A stretch of DNA of 64,000 nucleotides from Actinomadura sp. CNU-125 (GTDB lineage: Bacteria; Actinomycetota; Actinomycetes; Streptosporangiales; Streptosporangiaceae). Every line of letters begins with the position of its first letter. Positions within the stretch are counted from its first letter, which is position 1. The stretch spans positions 1 through 64,000 of the forward strand of contig NZ_MKJY01000022.1 of assembly GCF_001942465.1 (NCBI RefSeq). Direction: 5' to 3'. The translations under genes were made by a program, and so were the position numbers. The notes beneath the pieces are model-generated. The model saw only the letters and a program-made list of their open reading frames with translations. It was not told the DNA's origin and did no database searches. Of this stretch, positions 54,126 to 63,145 are shown piece by piece.

Positions 54126-55324
54126 ATGAGGCGACGTTTCATGGCGGCGGCCGCGGCCGCCGCGAGCGCTGCGGCGTTGCTCGCCGGGTGCGGGAGCGGG
54201 ACGGGCGGCGTCGCCGGCGGCCCCTACCGGGTGCTGATGACCGCGGGCCTCAGCGCCCAGGGGACTCTGGCGGGCAACGCCGCGACGTCCGTGCTCGCGG
54301 TGAAGACCGGTGTCGCGGCCGTCAACGAGGCCGGCGGCGTCGCCGGCCGCGAGGTGAAGCTGACCGTCGTCGACGACGAGGGCAACCCGACCACCGCCCT
54401 CACCGACATCCGGAAGGCGATCGCCTCGGACCGGCCCGACGTCGTCATCAACGCGGGTCCGTCCCCGGTGACGGCCGCGACCCTGCCCGTGCTCGGGCAG
54501 AACGAGATCCTCTCCTTCAACATCGCCCCGACGGAGGATTCGGCGGATCCGAAGAAGAACCCGCTCAACTTCGACCTGACCGGCAACCCCGAGGACTACA
54601 TCCGCGGCTTCATCCCCCACCTCAAGGAGAAGGGGTACAAGTCGGCCGGGATCGTGCACGGCAGCACGGCCAGCGGCGTCACGTTCGCCGAGCAGATGGA
54701 ACCCGCGCTGAAGAAGGCGGGCATCACCGTGGCCGGCAACGAGGAGTACGATACGGCGGCGCTCGACATGACGCCGCAGCTCCAGGCGCTGAAGTCGCGG
54801 AACCCGGACGTGCTGATCATGGACGGCTACGGGGCGCCGGTCGGGCACCTCCTCAAGGGCGTCGAGAAGCTCGGCTGGGACGTGCCCATCGTCGGCGACA
54901 ACTCCGTGAGCGCGACCAGCCTCGTCTCGACGCCCCCGCCCGGCGGCGTCCTCGGCACGGCTCAGACCGAGAACCTCGTCATGCAGGTCTACAAGAGCAC
55001 CGTGCACGAACCGGACGACAAGGCCGTGAACGACGTCGTCGCGGCCATGGCCGGGCTGGGGAAGATCGAGTCCACGCTCATCATGGCGACCAACTACGAC
55101 GCACTGCCCCTGATCGCCGCGGCGGCGGCCGACGTCGGCGGGTCCGACGACCCGAAGGCGAAGCGCTCGCGGAGGCGCTGGAGAAGCCCGAGGTGCAGAA
55201 GGCGGCCGAGGTCGTGATCATCGGCGGCTACAACTTCAGGCCCGACTCCCACGGCCCCAACCTCACCGCCGAGGACTTCGACTTCGTCGCGCCGTCGCCG
55301 CTCGAGAACGGCCAGTTCACGTGA
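54126..55324 (+). CDS. ABC importer substrate-binding lipoprotein, branched-chain (LivK) type, apparent frameshift
   Basis: Lipobox AALLAGCGSG marks a lipoprotein. The mature domain is a type-1 periplasmic binding protein of the hydrophobic amino acid family (AVNEAGGVAGREVKLTVVDD; IVGDNSVSATSL). A one-base slip near 55165 separates it from its ending (EVQKAAEVVIIGGYNFRPDS to stop 55324). In steroid gene clusters such importers have been linked to cholate-type acids, so a steroid acid is a reasonable ligand. It heads an operon of permease and ATPase genes. Confidence 0.85.
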
Positions 55325-55358
55325 CGCGGCCCGGACGCATCGGCGGAGGCGGCCGACC

Positions 55359-56216
55359 ATGACGATCATCTGGGGCGGGCTGGCGCTCGGCGCGGTGTAC
55401 GCACTGGTCGCCATCGGCTACAACATCGTCTTCATCTCGTCGAAGACGTTCAACTTCGCGCAGGCGCAGCTGATGATGGTGGGCACCTTCGTCGCCTACA
55501 CCGGCCTGGTGACGCTGCGGCTCCCGGTGGCGGTCGTGGTCCTGCTCGCCACGGCCGCGGTCATGCTTGTCGCGGCCGTCGAGGAGCGGCTCGCCGTCCG
55601 GCCGGTCGAGGATCCCGAGACGGTGCTGGTCACCACCCTCGGCGTGGGCGTGCTCATCAACGGGCTGACGCAGGTGATCTGGGGCGGGCAGCCGCTGGCC
55701 GTGCCGTTCTTCGGCGGCGACCAGGTGCTGGAACTGCTCGGCGGCCGGGTCTACCCGGTGGAGATCGCCCTCGTCGTCGTCGCCGTGGCGCTGGTCGTCC
55801 TGTTCGGCTGGTTCGCCCGCCGCTCCGTCACCGGCCTGAAACTGCTGGCCATGGCGGAGGACCGCGAGGCGGCGATGCTGCGCGGGGTGGACGTCCGCCG
55901 CCTGGCCTTCGGCGCGTTCGCCGCGTCCGGGGCGCTCGCCGGCCTGCTGGGCGTGTTCGTCGGCCCGAAGACCTTCGCCGTCGCGACCCTCGGTGCCTCG
56001 CTGGCGCTCAAGGGCTTCGTCGTCATGGCCATCGGCGGGTTCGGGTCGATGCCGGGCACCCTCGTCGGCGGTCTGATCGTCGGCCTGGCCGAGGCGCTCG
56101 CCGCCCGCCATCTGGGCAGCGAGTTCGCCGCGATCTCCGTCTTCGCCGTGCTGATCGTCATCCTGCTGGTCCGGCCGTCCGGGCTGTTCGTCCGCACGCG
56201 GGAAAGGCTGGTGTGA
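55359..56216 (+). CDS. ABC importer permease, LivH type
   Basis: 285 residues, about 8 membrane helices, with GLALGAVYALVAIGYNIVF at the start and the cytoplasmic coupling stretch TGLKLLAMAEDREAAMLRGV near 155. ATG with GGAGG 8 nt upstream. Its stop overlaps the next start (GTGA). Confidence 0.9.
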   Translation: MTIIWGGLALGAVYALVAIGYNIVFISSKTFNFAQAQLMMVGTFVAYTGLVTLRLPVAVVVLLATAAVMLVAAVEERLAVRPVEDPETVLVTTLGVGVLINGLTQVIWGGQPLAVPFFGGDQVLELLGGRVYPVEIALVVVAVALVVLFGWFARRSVTGLKLLAMAEDREAAMLRGVDVRRLAFGAFAASGALAGLLGVFVGPKTFAVATLGASLALKGFVVMAIGGFGSMPGTLVGGLIVGLAEALAARHLGSEFAAISVFAVLIVILLVRPSGLFVRTRERLV

Positions 56217-58002
56217 CGATGGTCCTCTGGCGTGGACTGCGCGCACTTCCCACCTGGACCGTGCCGGTGCTCTGCGCGGCCGTGCTCCTGCTGCTCCCGG
56301 CCTTCGGGCTCGGTTTCTCGGCCACCCGGCAGATCCAGCTCGCCTGCATCCTGGCCCTCCTGGTCAGCGGGCTGAACCTCAGCCTCGGCTACGCCGGTGA
56401 GCTCGCGCTCGGCCAGGCGGCGATGTACGCCTTCGGCGCCTACACGGCCGGCATGCTCTCGGTCGCCGGGCACACCGACATCCTGCTGCAACTGGCCGCC
56501 GCCGGGCTGGTGGTCCTGGCGGTGGGCGTGCTCACCGGGATGGTCGGGCTGCGGCTGGGGAACTGGTCGCTGGCGATGACGTCGTTCTTCCTGGTGCTGA
56601 TCGTGCCGGACGTCCTCGCCGTCTTCGACGACCGCACCGGGGGACGGAACGGGCTCAGCGGCATCCTCGGCCCGACGCTGTTCGGCCGTCCGCTGGGGCC
56701 GACCGAGTTCTACCTCGTGATCGCGGTGGTGCTCATCGCCTGGTTCGCGGTCATGCGCAACATCGTGACGTCCCGGCACGGCGTGGCCTTGCGGGTGCTG
56801 AAGCAGAGCCCGGTCCTGGCGTCGTCCATGGGGATCTCGGTCTTCCGGATGAAGCTGCTCGCCTACGCGCTGGGCGCCATCCCGGCGGGCCTCGCGGGAG
56901 CCCTCTTCGCGAACCTCGACCTGTACGTCTCGCCCGAGGCGTTCGGCTTCGTGCTTGCCACGACGATCCTCGCCGCCGCGATCCTCGGCGGCGTGACCAG
57001 TGTGTACGGCGCCCTCGCGGGGGCGGCCATCATGCAGTTCGGGCCGAACCAGTCCTCGCAGTTCCAGGAGTTCGCGCTGGTCTTCACCGGCGCTTTCCTG
57101 ATCATCGGCGGTGTCCTGCTCCGCGGCGGGCTGGCGGCCCCGGCCCGCCGCGCGGTGGCGCGCCTCGACCGGGCCGCGGGAGCGGTTCCCGGCCCGGGGC
57201 CGCCGCCGAGGCGGACGTCCCGCGGATCCGCGGGGCGGAACTGGTCGTGGACGGCGTCTCCAAGTCGTTCGGCGGCAACCGGGCCCTCGACGGGGTGAGC
57301 TTCCGCGCGGAGCCGGGGCGGGTGACCGCGCTGATCGGGCCGAACGGCTCGGGCAAGACCACGCTGCTCAACATGGTCTGCGGCTTCTACCGCATCGACT
57401 CCGGCCGCGTCCTCCTGGACGACGCGCGGCTGCACGGATCCGCCTCGCACCGGGTGGCGCGGGCGGGCGTGGCACGGACCTTCCAGACGCCCGGCGTCCC
57501 CGACGGGGTGACGGTGCTAGAGGCCGTCGCCGCGGGCCGCTACTCGGCGGACCGTGCGTCCGTCCCGTCCGCCGTCCTGCGGCTGCCGAGGTTCCGCCGC
57601 GTCCGCCGCGCGGACACCGCGGAGGCCGAGCGCATGCTCGCGCTGGTCGGCATGGCGGAGCTGCGCGACGAACCGGCGTCCTCGCTGCCGCTGGGCATGC
57701 GGCGGCTGCTGGAGGTGGCGCGGTCCCTCGTCGCCTCGCCCGGGGTGCTGCTGCTGGACGAGGCCGCGTCCGGACTGGACGAGGACGAGGTCGAGCGGCT
57801 CGCGGAGCTGATCCGGCGGATCCGCCGGGCGGGCGGGACGGTGGTGCTGGTCGAGCACAACTTCCGGCTCGTCCTGGACCTCGCCGACGACATCGTCGTG
57901 CTGGCGCACGGCCAGGTCATCGCGCACGGGCCGCCGGCGGAGATCGAGACGAACCCGCGGGTGCTCGGCGAGTACCTGGGGGCCACGGAGGAGGTGTCAT
58001 GA
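56213..58002 (+). CDS. Fused ABC permease-ATPase (LivM-LivG), apparent frameshift at the joint
   Basis: The first 320 residues are a LivM permease (SLGYAGELALGQAAMYAFGA; RHGVALRVLKQSPVLASSMG). Near 57200 a one-base slip separates it from a LivG ATPase that has no start codon of its own nearby: ELVVDGVSKSFGG, Walker A GPNGSGKTTL, signature SLPLGMRRLLEVARSL, Walker B VLLLDEAASG, and VLVEHNFRLV. LivM-LivG fusions are known in actinobacteria, so one continuous protein of about 596 residues is likelier than two. The signature LPLGM departs from LSxGQ. Stop overlaps the livF start (ATGA). Confidence 0.82.
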
Positions 58003-58792
58003 CGGACGAGACCCCGGACGCGTCCGCGCGGGAGCCCGTGCTGCGGGCGCGCGGGCTCGCCACCGGGTACGGCGACCTGCGGGTGGTCTGGGACGTGAGC
58101 CTGGACGTGTGGCCCGGCGAGCTGACCGTGCTCCTCGGCCGCAACGGGGCCGGCAAGACGAGCACGCTGCGGGCCCTCGCCGGTCTGAACAAGGCGTCCG
58201 GCGGGACGGTCGAGCTGGACGGCGCCGACGTGACCGGGACGCCCGCGCACCGGCGGGTGCGGCGCGGCCTGGCGTACGTGCAGGAGGGCAAGCGCGTCTT
58301 CCACCGGCAGACGGTCGAGCAGAACCTCATCGTGGGCGGCTGCACGCGGCGCATGTCGCGGTCGGCGCTGCGCGGCGAGGCCGACCGGATCTACGAGATC
58401 TTCCCGGTGCTGGGCGAGAAGCGGAACGTGCTCGCGGGCGACATGTCCGGCGGGCAGCAGCAGATGCTCGCGATCGGCCAGGCGCTGATGGCGGCGCCGA
58501 AGGCGCTGATGCTGGACGAGCCGTCCGGCGGCCTCGCCCCGGTGATCGTGGCGCAGGTGATGGAGCAGGTGGCGCGGCTCAAGGAGCACGGCATCGGCGT
58601 GCTGCTGGTGGAACAGGCGCTCGATGCGTCGGTCCGGGTCGCGACCACATCGTCGTCCTCGACATGGGACGGGTGCTGGTCGGCGTCCGCAAGGACGAAC
58701 TGGACGACATCGCCACGCTGCGCGAGGCGTACTTCGGCGGACGGCCCGGGCGAGCCGGGCGGTCGCCGGAGCACTCGCCGACGGAACAGTGA
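57999..58792 (+). CDS. ABC importer ATPase, LivF type, apparent frameshift
   Basis: Walker A GRNGAGKTST, EGKRVFHRQTVEQNLIVGG, signature DMSGGQQQMLAIGQAL, Walker B ALMLDEPSGG, then VLLVEQALDASVRV. Near 58640 one base is lost; the ending HIVVLDMGRVLVGVRKDELD to stop 58792 is in the next frame. Last member of the importer. Confidence 0.87.
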
Positions 58793-58812
58793 GGGAGGAA
58801 CGAGAGTCGGCG

Positions 58813-58943
58813 TTGCGGTTCGATTTCGCGGACCGCGTGGTCCTGGTGACCGGCGGGAGTCGTCCGCCCCGAGGTTCGGCCGGGTGGACGTGCGGGACCA
58901 GCCCGCGCCGGGCACCGGCAAGCCGCCGGGGTCGGCGCCCTGA
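58813..58943 (+). pseudogene. SDR remnant (start and scrap only)
   Basis: TTG start after GGGAGG, reading RFDFADRVVLVTGGS, the beginning of a short-chain dehydrogenase. The sequence then breaks; another frame gives FGRVDVRDQ before a stop. The expected catalytic core is absent. SDRs such as IpdF normally accompany this cluster. Confidence 0.6.
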
Positions 58944-58969
58944 GCGGACACCGGGGCCGGGCGCGGGCC

Positions 58970-60613
58970 TCAGCCGCCGTCCGTCCGGGCGGCGGCGGCC
59001 CGGGCCCGCAGCTCCGTCTTGAGGATCTTGCCGGACGCGTTGCGCGGCAGGCTCTCGGTGAGGAGGACCTCGCGGGGCGTCTTGAACCCCGCCAGCCGGG
59101 CGCGGCAGTGCTCGATGAGCACGCCGGGATCGGGTGCGGCCCCCGGACGCGCCACCACGTGGGCGACCGCGACGGAGCCCATGCGCGCGTCGGGACGGGC
59201 CACGACGGCGGCCTCGGCGACGTCGGGGTGCGCGGCCAGGACGTTCTCCACCTCGGCCGGGTAGACGTTGAAACCGCCGACGGTGAACATGTCCTTCAAC
59301 CGGTCGGTGATCTTGAGGCAGCCGTGCTCGTCGAGGCGGCCGACGTCGCCGGTGTGCAGCCAGCCGTCCGGGTCGACGGCGGCGCGGGTGGCCTCCTCGT
59401 CCTCGAAGTAGCCGAGCATGGTGTTGCGTCCGCGGACCAGGATCTCGCCGTCCTCGCCCGGCGCCACCTCGGCGCCGTCGCGCCCCACCAGGCGCAGCTC
59501 CACGCCGTCGACCGGCGGCCCGGTCGTCTCCGCGACGTGGCGGGGGTCCTCGTCCGGGCGGGACCGGGTGACCATCATGCACTCGGTCAGCCCGTACGCC
59601 TGCGCCACCTGGTCGAACCCGAGCTCGTCCCGCATCCGGGTGAAGAGGGTCTCCGGGACGGTCGCCGCACCCGCGGTCGCGAAACGCAGCGACGACAGGT
59701 CGTGCTCCTTGAGCCGCGGATTGGCCAGCAGCGACAGGAACAGCGTCGGCGTCCCGGGCATCACGGTGATGCGCTCGCGCTCGATCAGCTCCAGCAGCCC
59801 GTCGCCGTCGAAGACCGGAACGGGATGGACGGCGGCTCCGGCGGTGAGCGCGGTGATCACTCCGGCCTTGTACCCGAAACCGTGGAAGAACGGGTTGACC
59901 ACGGCGTAGCGGTCGTCCGGGGACAGGCGTGCCCCCGCGGCCCAGATGCGGGCGACGTCGACCGTCTGCCGGTGGGCGCTCATGACGCCCTTCGCCCGTC
60001 CGGTCGTGCCCGACGTGTACAGGATGTCGCACAGGTCGTCGGGGCTCACCCGGTCGGCGGCCTCCCGGGCGGCCGCCGCCGGGACGCCGTCCCCGGCGGC
60101 GAGGAAGTCCTCCCAGGGCAGCGCTCCGGCGGGCGCCCGCCCGGCCGGCACGTCGATGACGGTCCGCAGGTGCGGCAGGCCCGCGACGGGTCCCGCGGCT
60201 CCGGACCGCCCGGCCGAGGCGTCCTCGGCGGCCGCCGTCCGCAGCATGCCGACGAGGTCGAGGTCCAGGAAGCCGTTCGCGGTGACGAGCGCGCGGGCGC
60301 GGGATCTCGCGAGGATCGCGGCGGCCTCGTGCCCCCGGTAGCGTGTGTTCATCGGCACGACGACCGCGCCGACGGATTGGGCGCCGAGCATCGCGACGAC
60401 GAACTCGTACCGGTTCGGCATCCAGATCGCGACCCGGTCGCCGGACCCGACACCGATCCCGAGGTAGGCGCGTGCGGCGCGCTCGACGAGGGCCGCCAGG
60501 TCCCGGTACCGGAGGCGCACGTCCCCGTCCACGACGGCCGGGCGCGCGCCATGGTCGCGGACGGCGTCGCGGAGCATTCCGGGGATGGTCGCCGACCGGC
60601 TTACGGCGTGCAT
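58970..60613 (-). CDS. fadD3: Acyl-CoA synthetase FadD3 (HIP-CoA synthetase)
   Basis: 547 residues, ANL superfamily. AMP-binding motif ILYTSGTTGRAKGVMSAHRQ, then INPFFH-type NPFFHGFGYKAGVIT, FATAGAATVP, AYGLTECMMV, GWLHTGDVGRLDEHGCLKIT and the C-terminal lysine in PRNASGKILK. FadD3 activates the indanedione propanoate left from steroid rings C and D. The resemblance to mycobacterial FadD3 across these stretches is close, and the position beside kstR2 agrees. ATG at 60613 with GGAG 4-5 nt upstream. Confidence 0.85.
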   Translation of the reverse strand: MHAVSRSATIPGMLRDAVRDHGARPAVVDGDVRLRYRDLAALVERAARAYLGIGVGSGDRVAIWMPNRYEFVVAMLGAQSVGAVVVPMNTRYRGHEAAAILARSRARALVTANGFLDLDLVGMLRTAAAEDASAGRSGAAGPVAGLPHLRTVIDVPAGRAPAGALPWEDFLAAGDGVPAAAAREAADRVSPDDLCDILYTSGTTGRAKGVMSAHRQTVDVARIWAAGARLSPDDRYAVVNPFFHGFGYKAGVITALTAGAAVHPVPVFDGDGLLELIERERITVMPGTPTLFLSLLANPRLKEHDLSSLRFATAGAATVPETLFTRMRDELGFDQVAQAYGLTECMMVTRSRPDEDPRHVAETTGPPVDGVELRLVGRDGAEVAPGEDGEILVRGRNTMLGYFEDEEATRAAVDPDGWLHTGDVGRLDEHGCLKITDRLKDMFTVGGFNVYPAEVENVLAAHPDVAEAAVVARPDARMGSVAVAHVVARPGAAPDPGVLIEHCRARLAGFKTPREVLLTESLPRNASGKILKTELRARAAAARTDGG

Positions 60614-60681
60614 GTCACTCCAAGGGTGCGGGGCGGGTTCGTTGTCCGTACGCGCCGTGCGCGACACTGGACCGCCGAACG

Positions 60682-60695
60682 AACAAATACTTGGT
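60682..60695. promoter_or_regulatory. KstR2-like operator, site C
   Basis: AACAAATACTTGGT between the divergent fadD3 and kstR2 genes. The right arm CTTGGT matches the mycobacterial consensus CTTGnT exactly. It lies 19 bp before the kstR2 ATG. Confidence 0.75.
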
Positions 60696-60714
60696 CAACT
60701 TGAGGGAGACGCAC

Positions 60715-61341
60715 ATGGCAGTGGCGAAGGCGGGCGGCCGGGCGCCGAAGAAGGAGGCGGTCCGGGCGGACGGCATCGACAGGCGCCTGCGCCTGCTGGC
60801 CGTCGCGGCCGAGCTTTTCGCCACCAAGGGGTACGCGGCGACGACGGTGCGCGACATCGCCGACAAATCCGGGATCCTGCCCGGAAGCATCTACCACCAC
60901 TTCAGCTCCAAAGAGGCCATGCTCGACGAGATCCTCCGGGACTTCCTCTCCCGGCTCTACGAGCGGTTCTCCGAGATCGAACGGCAGGGCGACGACCCGC
61001 GCGAGGCGCTCAGCAAGCTGATCCGCGTCGCCTTCGGATGGATCCATGAAGCGCCGCACGCGGTCGCCGTGTACCAGAACGAGAGCGACAACCTGATCGG
61101 CCAGGAGGCGTTCGCCTACGTGGGGGACTACGGCCTGAAGATCGAGCACATCTGGCTCCGGGTGCTCACCGCGGGCCAGACGTCCGGCGTGTTCCGCCCG
61201 GATCTGGACATCAAGGTGTCCTACCTGTTCGTCCGCGATTCCATCTGGTCGTCGGTGCGCTGGTACCGCCCCGGGGGGCAGTTGACGTCCGACAGGCTCG
61301 CCGACGAGTTCCTCGCCCTCGCCCTGAACGGCCTGCTCTAG
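60715..61341 (+). CDS. kstR2: TetR-family repressor KstR2
   Basis: 208 residues. Helix-turn-helix ATTVRDIADKSGILPGSIYH with HHFSSKEAMLDEILRDFLS, and a C-terminal end FRPDLDIKVSYLFVRDSIW SSVRWYRPGG that is nearly diagnostic of KstR2, the HIP-CoA-responsive repressor of the ring C/D genes. ATG at 60715 after GGGAGA. Divergent from fadD3 with an operator between, and convergent with ipdB, only 20 bp apart. Confidence 0.9.
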   Translation: MAVAKAGGRAPKKEAVRADGIDRRLRLLAVAAELFATKGYAATTVRDIADKSGILPGSIYHHFSSKEAMLDEILRDFLSRLYERFSEIERQGDDPREALSKLIRVAFGWIHEAPHAVAVYQNESDNLIGQEAFAYVGDYGLKIEHIWLRVLTAGQTSGVFRPDLDIKVSYLFVRDSIWSSVRWYRPGGQLTSDRLADEFLALALNGLL

Positions 61342-61361
61342 GGACGCCCGCCGCCCTCCGC

Positions 61362-62116
61362 TCAACCGGCGACCTCGCGCGCCCGCGCCGAGGACGGGTC
61401 GATCACCTCGCGGATCAGCCGCAGTTCCTCCGGCGTGGGCGCGCGGGTCTCGGCCGCGTCCGTCCCGTCGATGGCGAAGCCCGTGTTCCGCCGGACCTCT
61501 TCCACCGTGACGCCGGGATGCACCGAGCGGATGCGCAGGGTTCCGTCGGGGGCGTAGTCGAGGACGGCGAGGTCGGTGATGACGACGCCGAGGTCGTGGA
61601 ACCGCAGTGCCGCGCCCCCGGCCGCCCGCGCCCGGTCGTTGCCCACCCCGGACACGATGTCGACGTGCTCGACGAAGACCTTGGGGGAGTGGCGGGACAC
61701 CCAGTAGTTCGTCCGGTGGTTCACGGTGTTGCCGGGCGCGCCCCGCACGCCGATCAGCTGCCGCCTGGGGCGGCGCCAGTCGCCGATCGCGGAGATGTTC
61801 TGGTTGCCGTACCGGTCGAGCTGGCTCGCGCCCATCATGCTCCGGCGCCGGCCCGACTGCAGGATGTCGAAGACGCCGCGGAACGGCGTCCACGCCTCGA
61901 TGACGCCGCCGTGCGCGGCCGTCCGTCCGAGGGGCGGGGGCTCGCTCATGAAGAACGCCTCGCCGTCGGACAGCACGAGGTCGGGGGAGTGGGTCCTGCG
62001 AGCGAGGCGGGCGCGATCATCGGAACCGTGCCCACCGCGTGCGCCAGGACCTCCCCGGCGTCGCGCCAGGAGTCGGACGCGGCGGTGATGCACACCTCGG
62101 CTCGGGTGAATTCCAC
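61362..62116 (-). CDS. ipdB: IpdB, beta subunit of the ring C/D-opening COCHEA-CoA hydrolase, apparent frameshift
   Basis: GTG at 62116 (VEFTRAEVCITAASDSWRDA). One base is missing near 62000, between PASLA and the expected RRTHSPDLVLSDGEAFFM. Then come GGVIEAWTPFRGVFDIL, MMGASQLDRYGNQNISAIGD and GAPGNTVNHRTNYWV, matching mycobacterial IpdB of the class I CoA-transferase-like fold. With IpdA it hydrolyses the last carbocyclic ring of the steroid. It follows ipdA by 2 bp. Confidence 0.88.
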
Positions 62117-62118
62117 GG

Positions 62119-63006
62119 TCAGACACTCCTCTCGTTCGCGCCGGACGCGGCGGTGGCCGCGCGGCCCTCGACGGCGGTGCGGTAGCCGTCCTCGCCGGTG
62201 CGCAGGTATCTCTCCTCGAAGGCCCGCCAGGCGTCGGGGTCCTTGGCTGCGGTGGCGTACTCCTTCTGGAACGCCTCGTCGCGCTCGTAGTCGGGGGCGC
62301 ACGACGTGAAGTGGGCGCCGCCTGGCGCCTCGATCACGCCCGTCACGTACATGCGGCCGACCAGGAGCGACTGCACCGGCGCGCTGTGCCCGTCCGCGTC
62401 GGGCGCGAGCAGCCGCTCGGTCGGCACGACCTCCTCGCAGCTGAGATAGCAGCGGTCGGCGCCCATGGCGTAGAGGTCGTCGAAGTAGGGGTCGGGGCCG
62501 AGGTACTGCCCGTTGCCCGCGGGGTCCGCGCGGTTGAGGTGGATCAGCGCGACGTCCGTCCGCAGCGCGGGCATCGCGACGTACTCCTCGTCGGAGTACG
62601 GGGAGGCGACGGTGCGCAGGTCCGGGTTCATGGTGAGGACGTCGGAGGCCAGGCCCGCGCGCGTCGGCAGGAAGTCGAGGCGCTGCGCGGCGGCCCGCAG
62701 GCCCGCCACGTACATGCCCTCGTCGTACTCGGCGATCTTGATGGCGCCGCTCTCGCGGGCGGCGCGGAAGTGCGGGTCGAGGGGGATGCTGTCCAGCGAC
62801 ACGAAGCCGTAGACCAGCTTGCGCACCTTTCCGGCCGCGCAGAGCAGCCCGACGTCGGGTCCGCCGAGGCTCACGATCGTGAGGTCGCGCACGTCCGTCC
62901 GCAGCAGCGCGCGGACGAGCGCCATGGGCTTGCGGCGGGAGCCCCAGCCGCCGATGCCGACGGTCATCCCCGATTCGATCGTCCCGGCGAAGTCCGCCGG
63001 GGACAT
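62119..63006 (-). CDS. ipdA: IpdA, alpha subunit of the ring C/D-opening COCHEA-CoA hydrolase
   Basis: 295 residues. SGMTVGIGGWGSRRKPMALV, SLGGPDVGLLCAAGKVRKLV, DEGMYVAGLRAAAQRLDFLP and EAPGGAHFTSCAPDYERDEA all match IpdA of mycobacteria. ATG at 63006 has AAGGA 7 nt upstream; a TTG 15 bp earlier, with GGAGG before it, is also possible. Divergent from ipdC over a perfect KstR2-like operator. Confidence 0.9.
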   Translation of the reverse strand: MSPADFAGTIESGMTVGIGGWGSRRKPMALVRALLRTDVRDLTIVSLGGPDVGLLCAAGKVRKLVYGFVSLDSIPLDPHFRAARESGAIKIAEYDEGMYVAGLRAAAQRLDFLPTRAGLASDVLTMNPDLRTVASPYSDEEYVAMPALRTDVALIHLNRADPAGNGQYLGPDPYFDDLYAMGADRCYLSCEEVVPTERLLAPDADGHSAPVQSLLVGRMYVTGVIEAPGGAHFTSCAPDYERDEAFQKEYATAAKDPDAWRAFEERYLRTGEDGYRTAVEGRAATAASGANERSV

Positions 63007-63115
63007 CGTCTTGTCCTTCAACGTGGTCGGTCCTCCTCGGTCTCCGGGGACGCCGGGTGCTCGCCGATGCTTGCCGGTGCACGCCGCGTCCCGCATACTC
63101 GTCGGGCAGTATCTA

Positions 63116-63129
63116 AACAAACATTTGTT
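63116..63129. promoter_or_regulatory. KstR2-like operator, site D (perfect)
   Basis: AACAAACATTTGTT (extended to a 16-bp palindrome by flanking A and T), between ipdA and ipdC, 16 bp before the ipdC start. Confidence 0.82.
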
Positions 63130-63145
63130 TGAGAGGAAAGCCCGC

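Noticed and set aside
57230-57300. Separate start for a LivG gene
   Set aside because: No start codon with a ribosome site precedes the ATPase domain; a LivM-LivG fusion with one lost base explains the sequence better.
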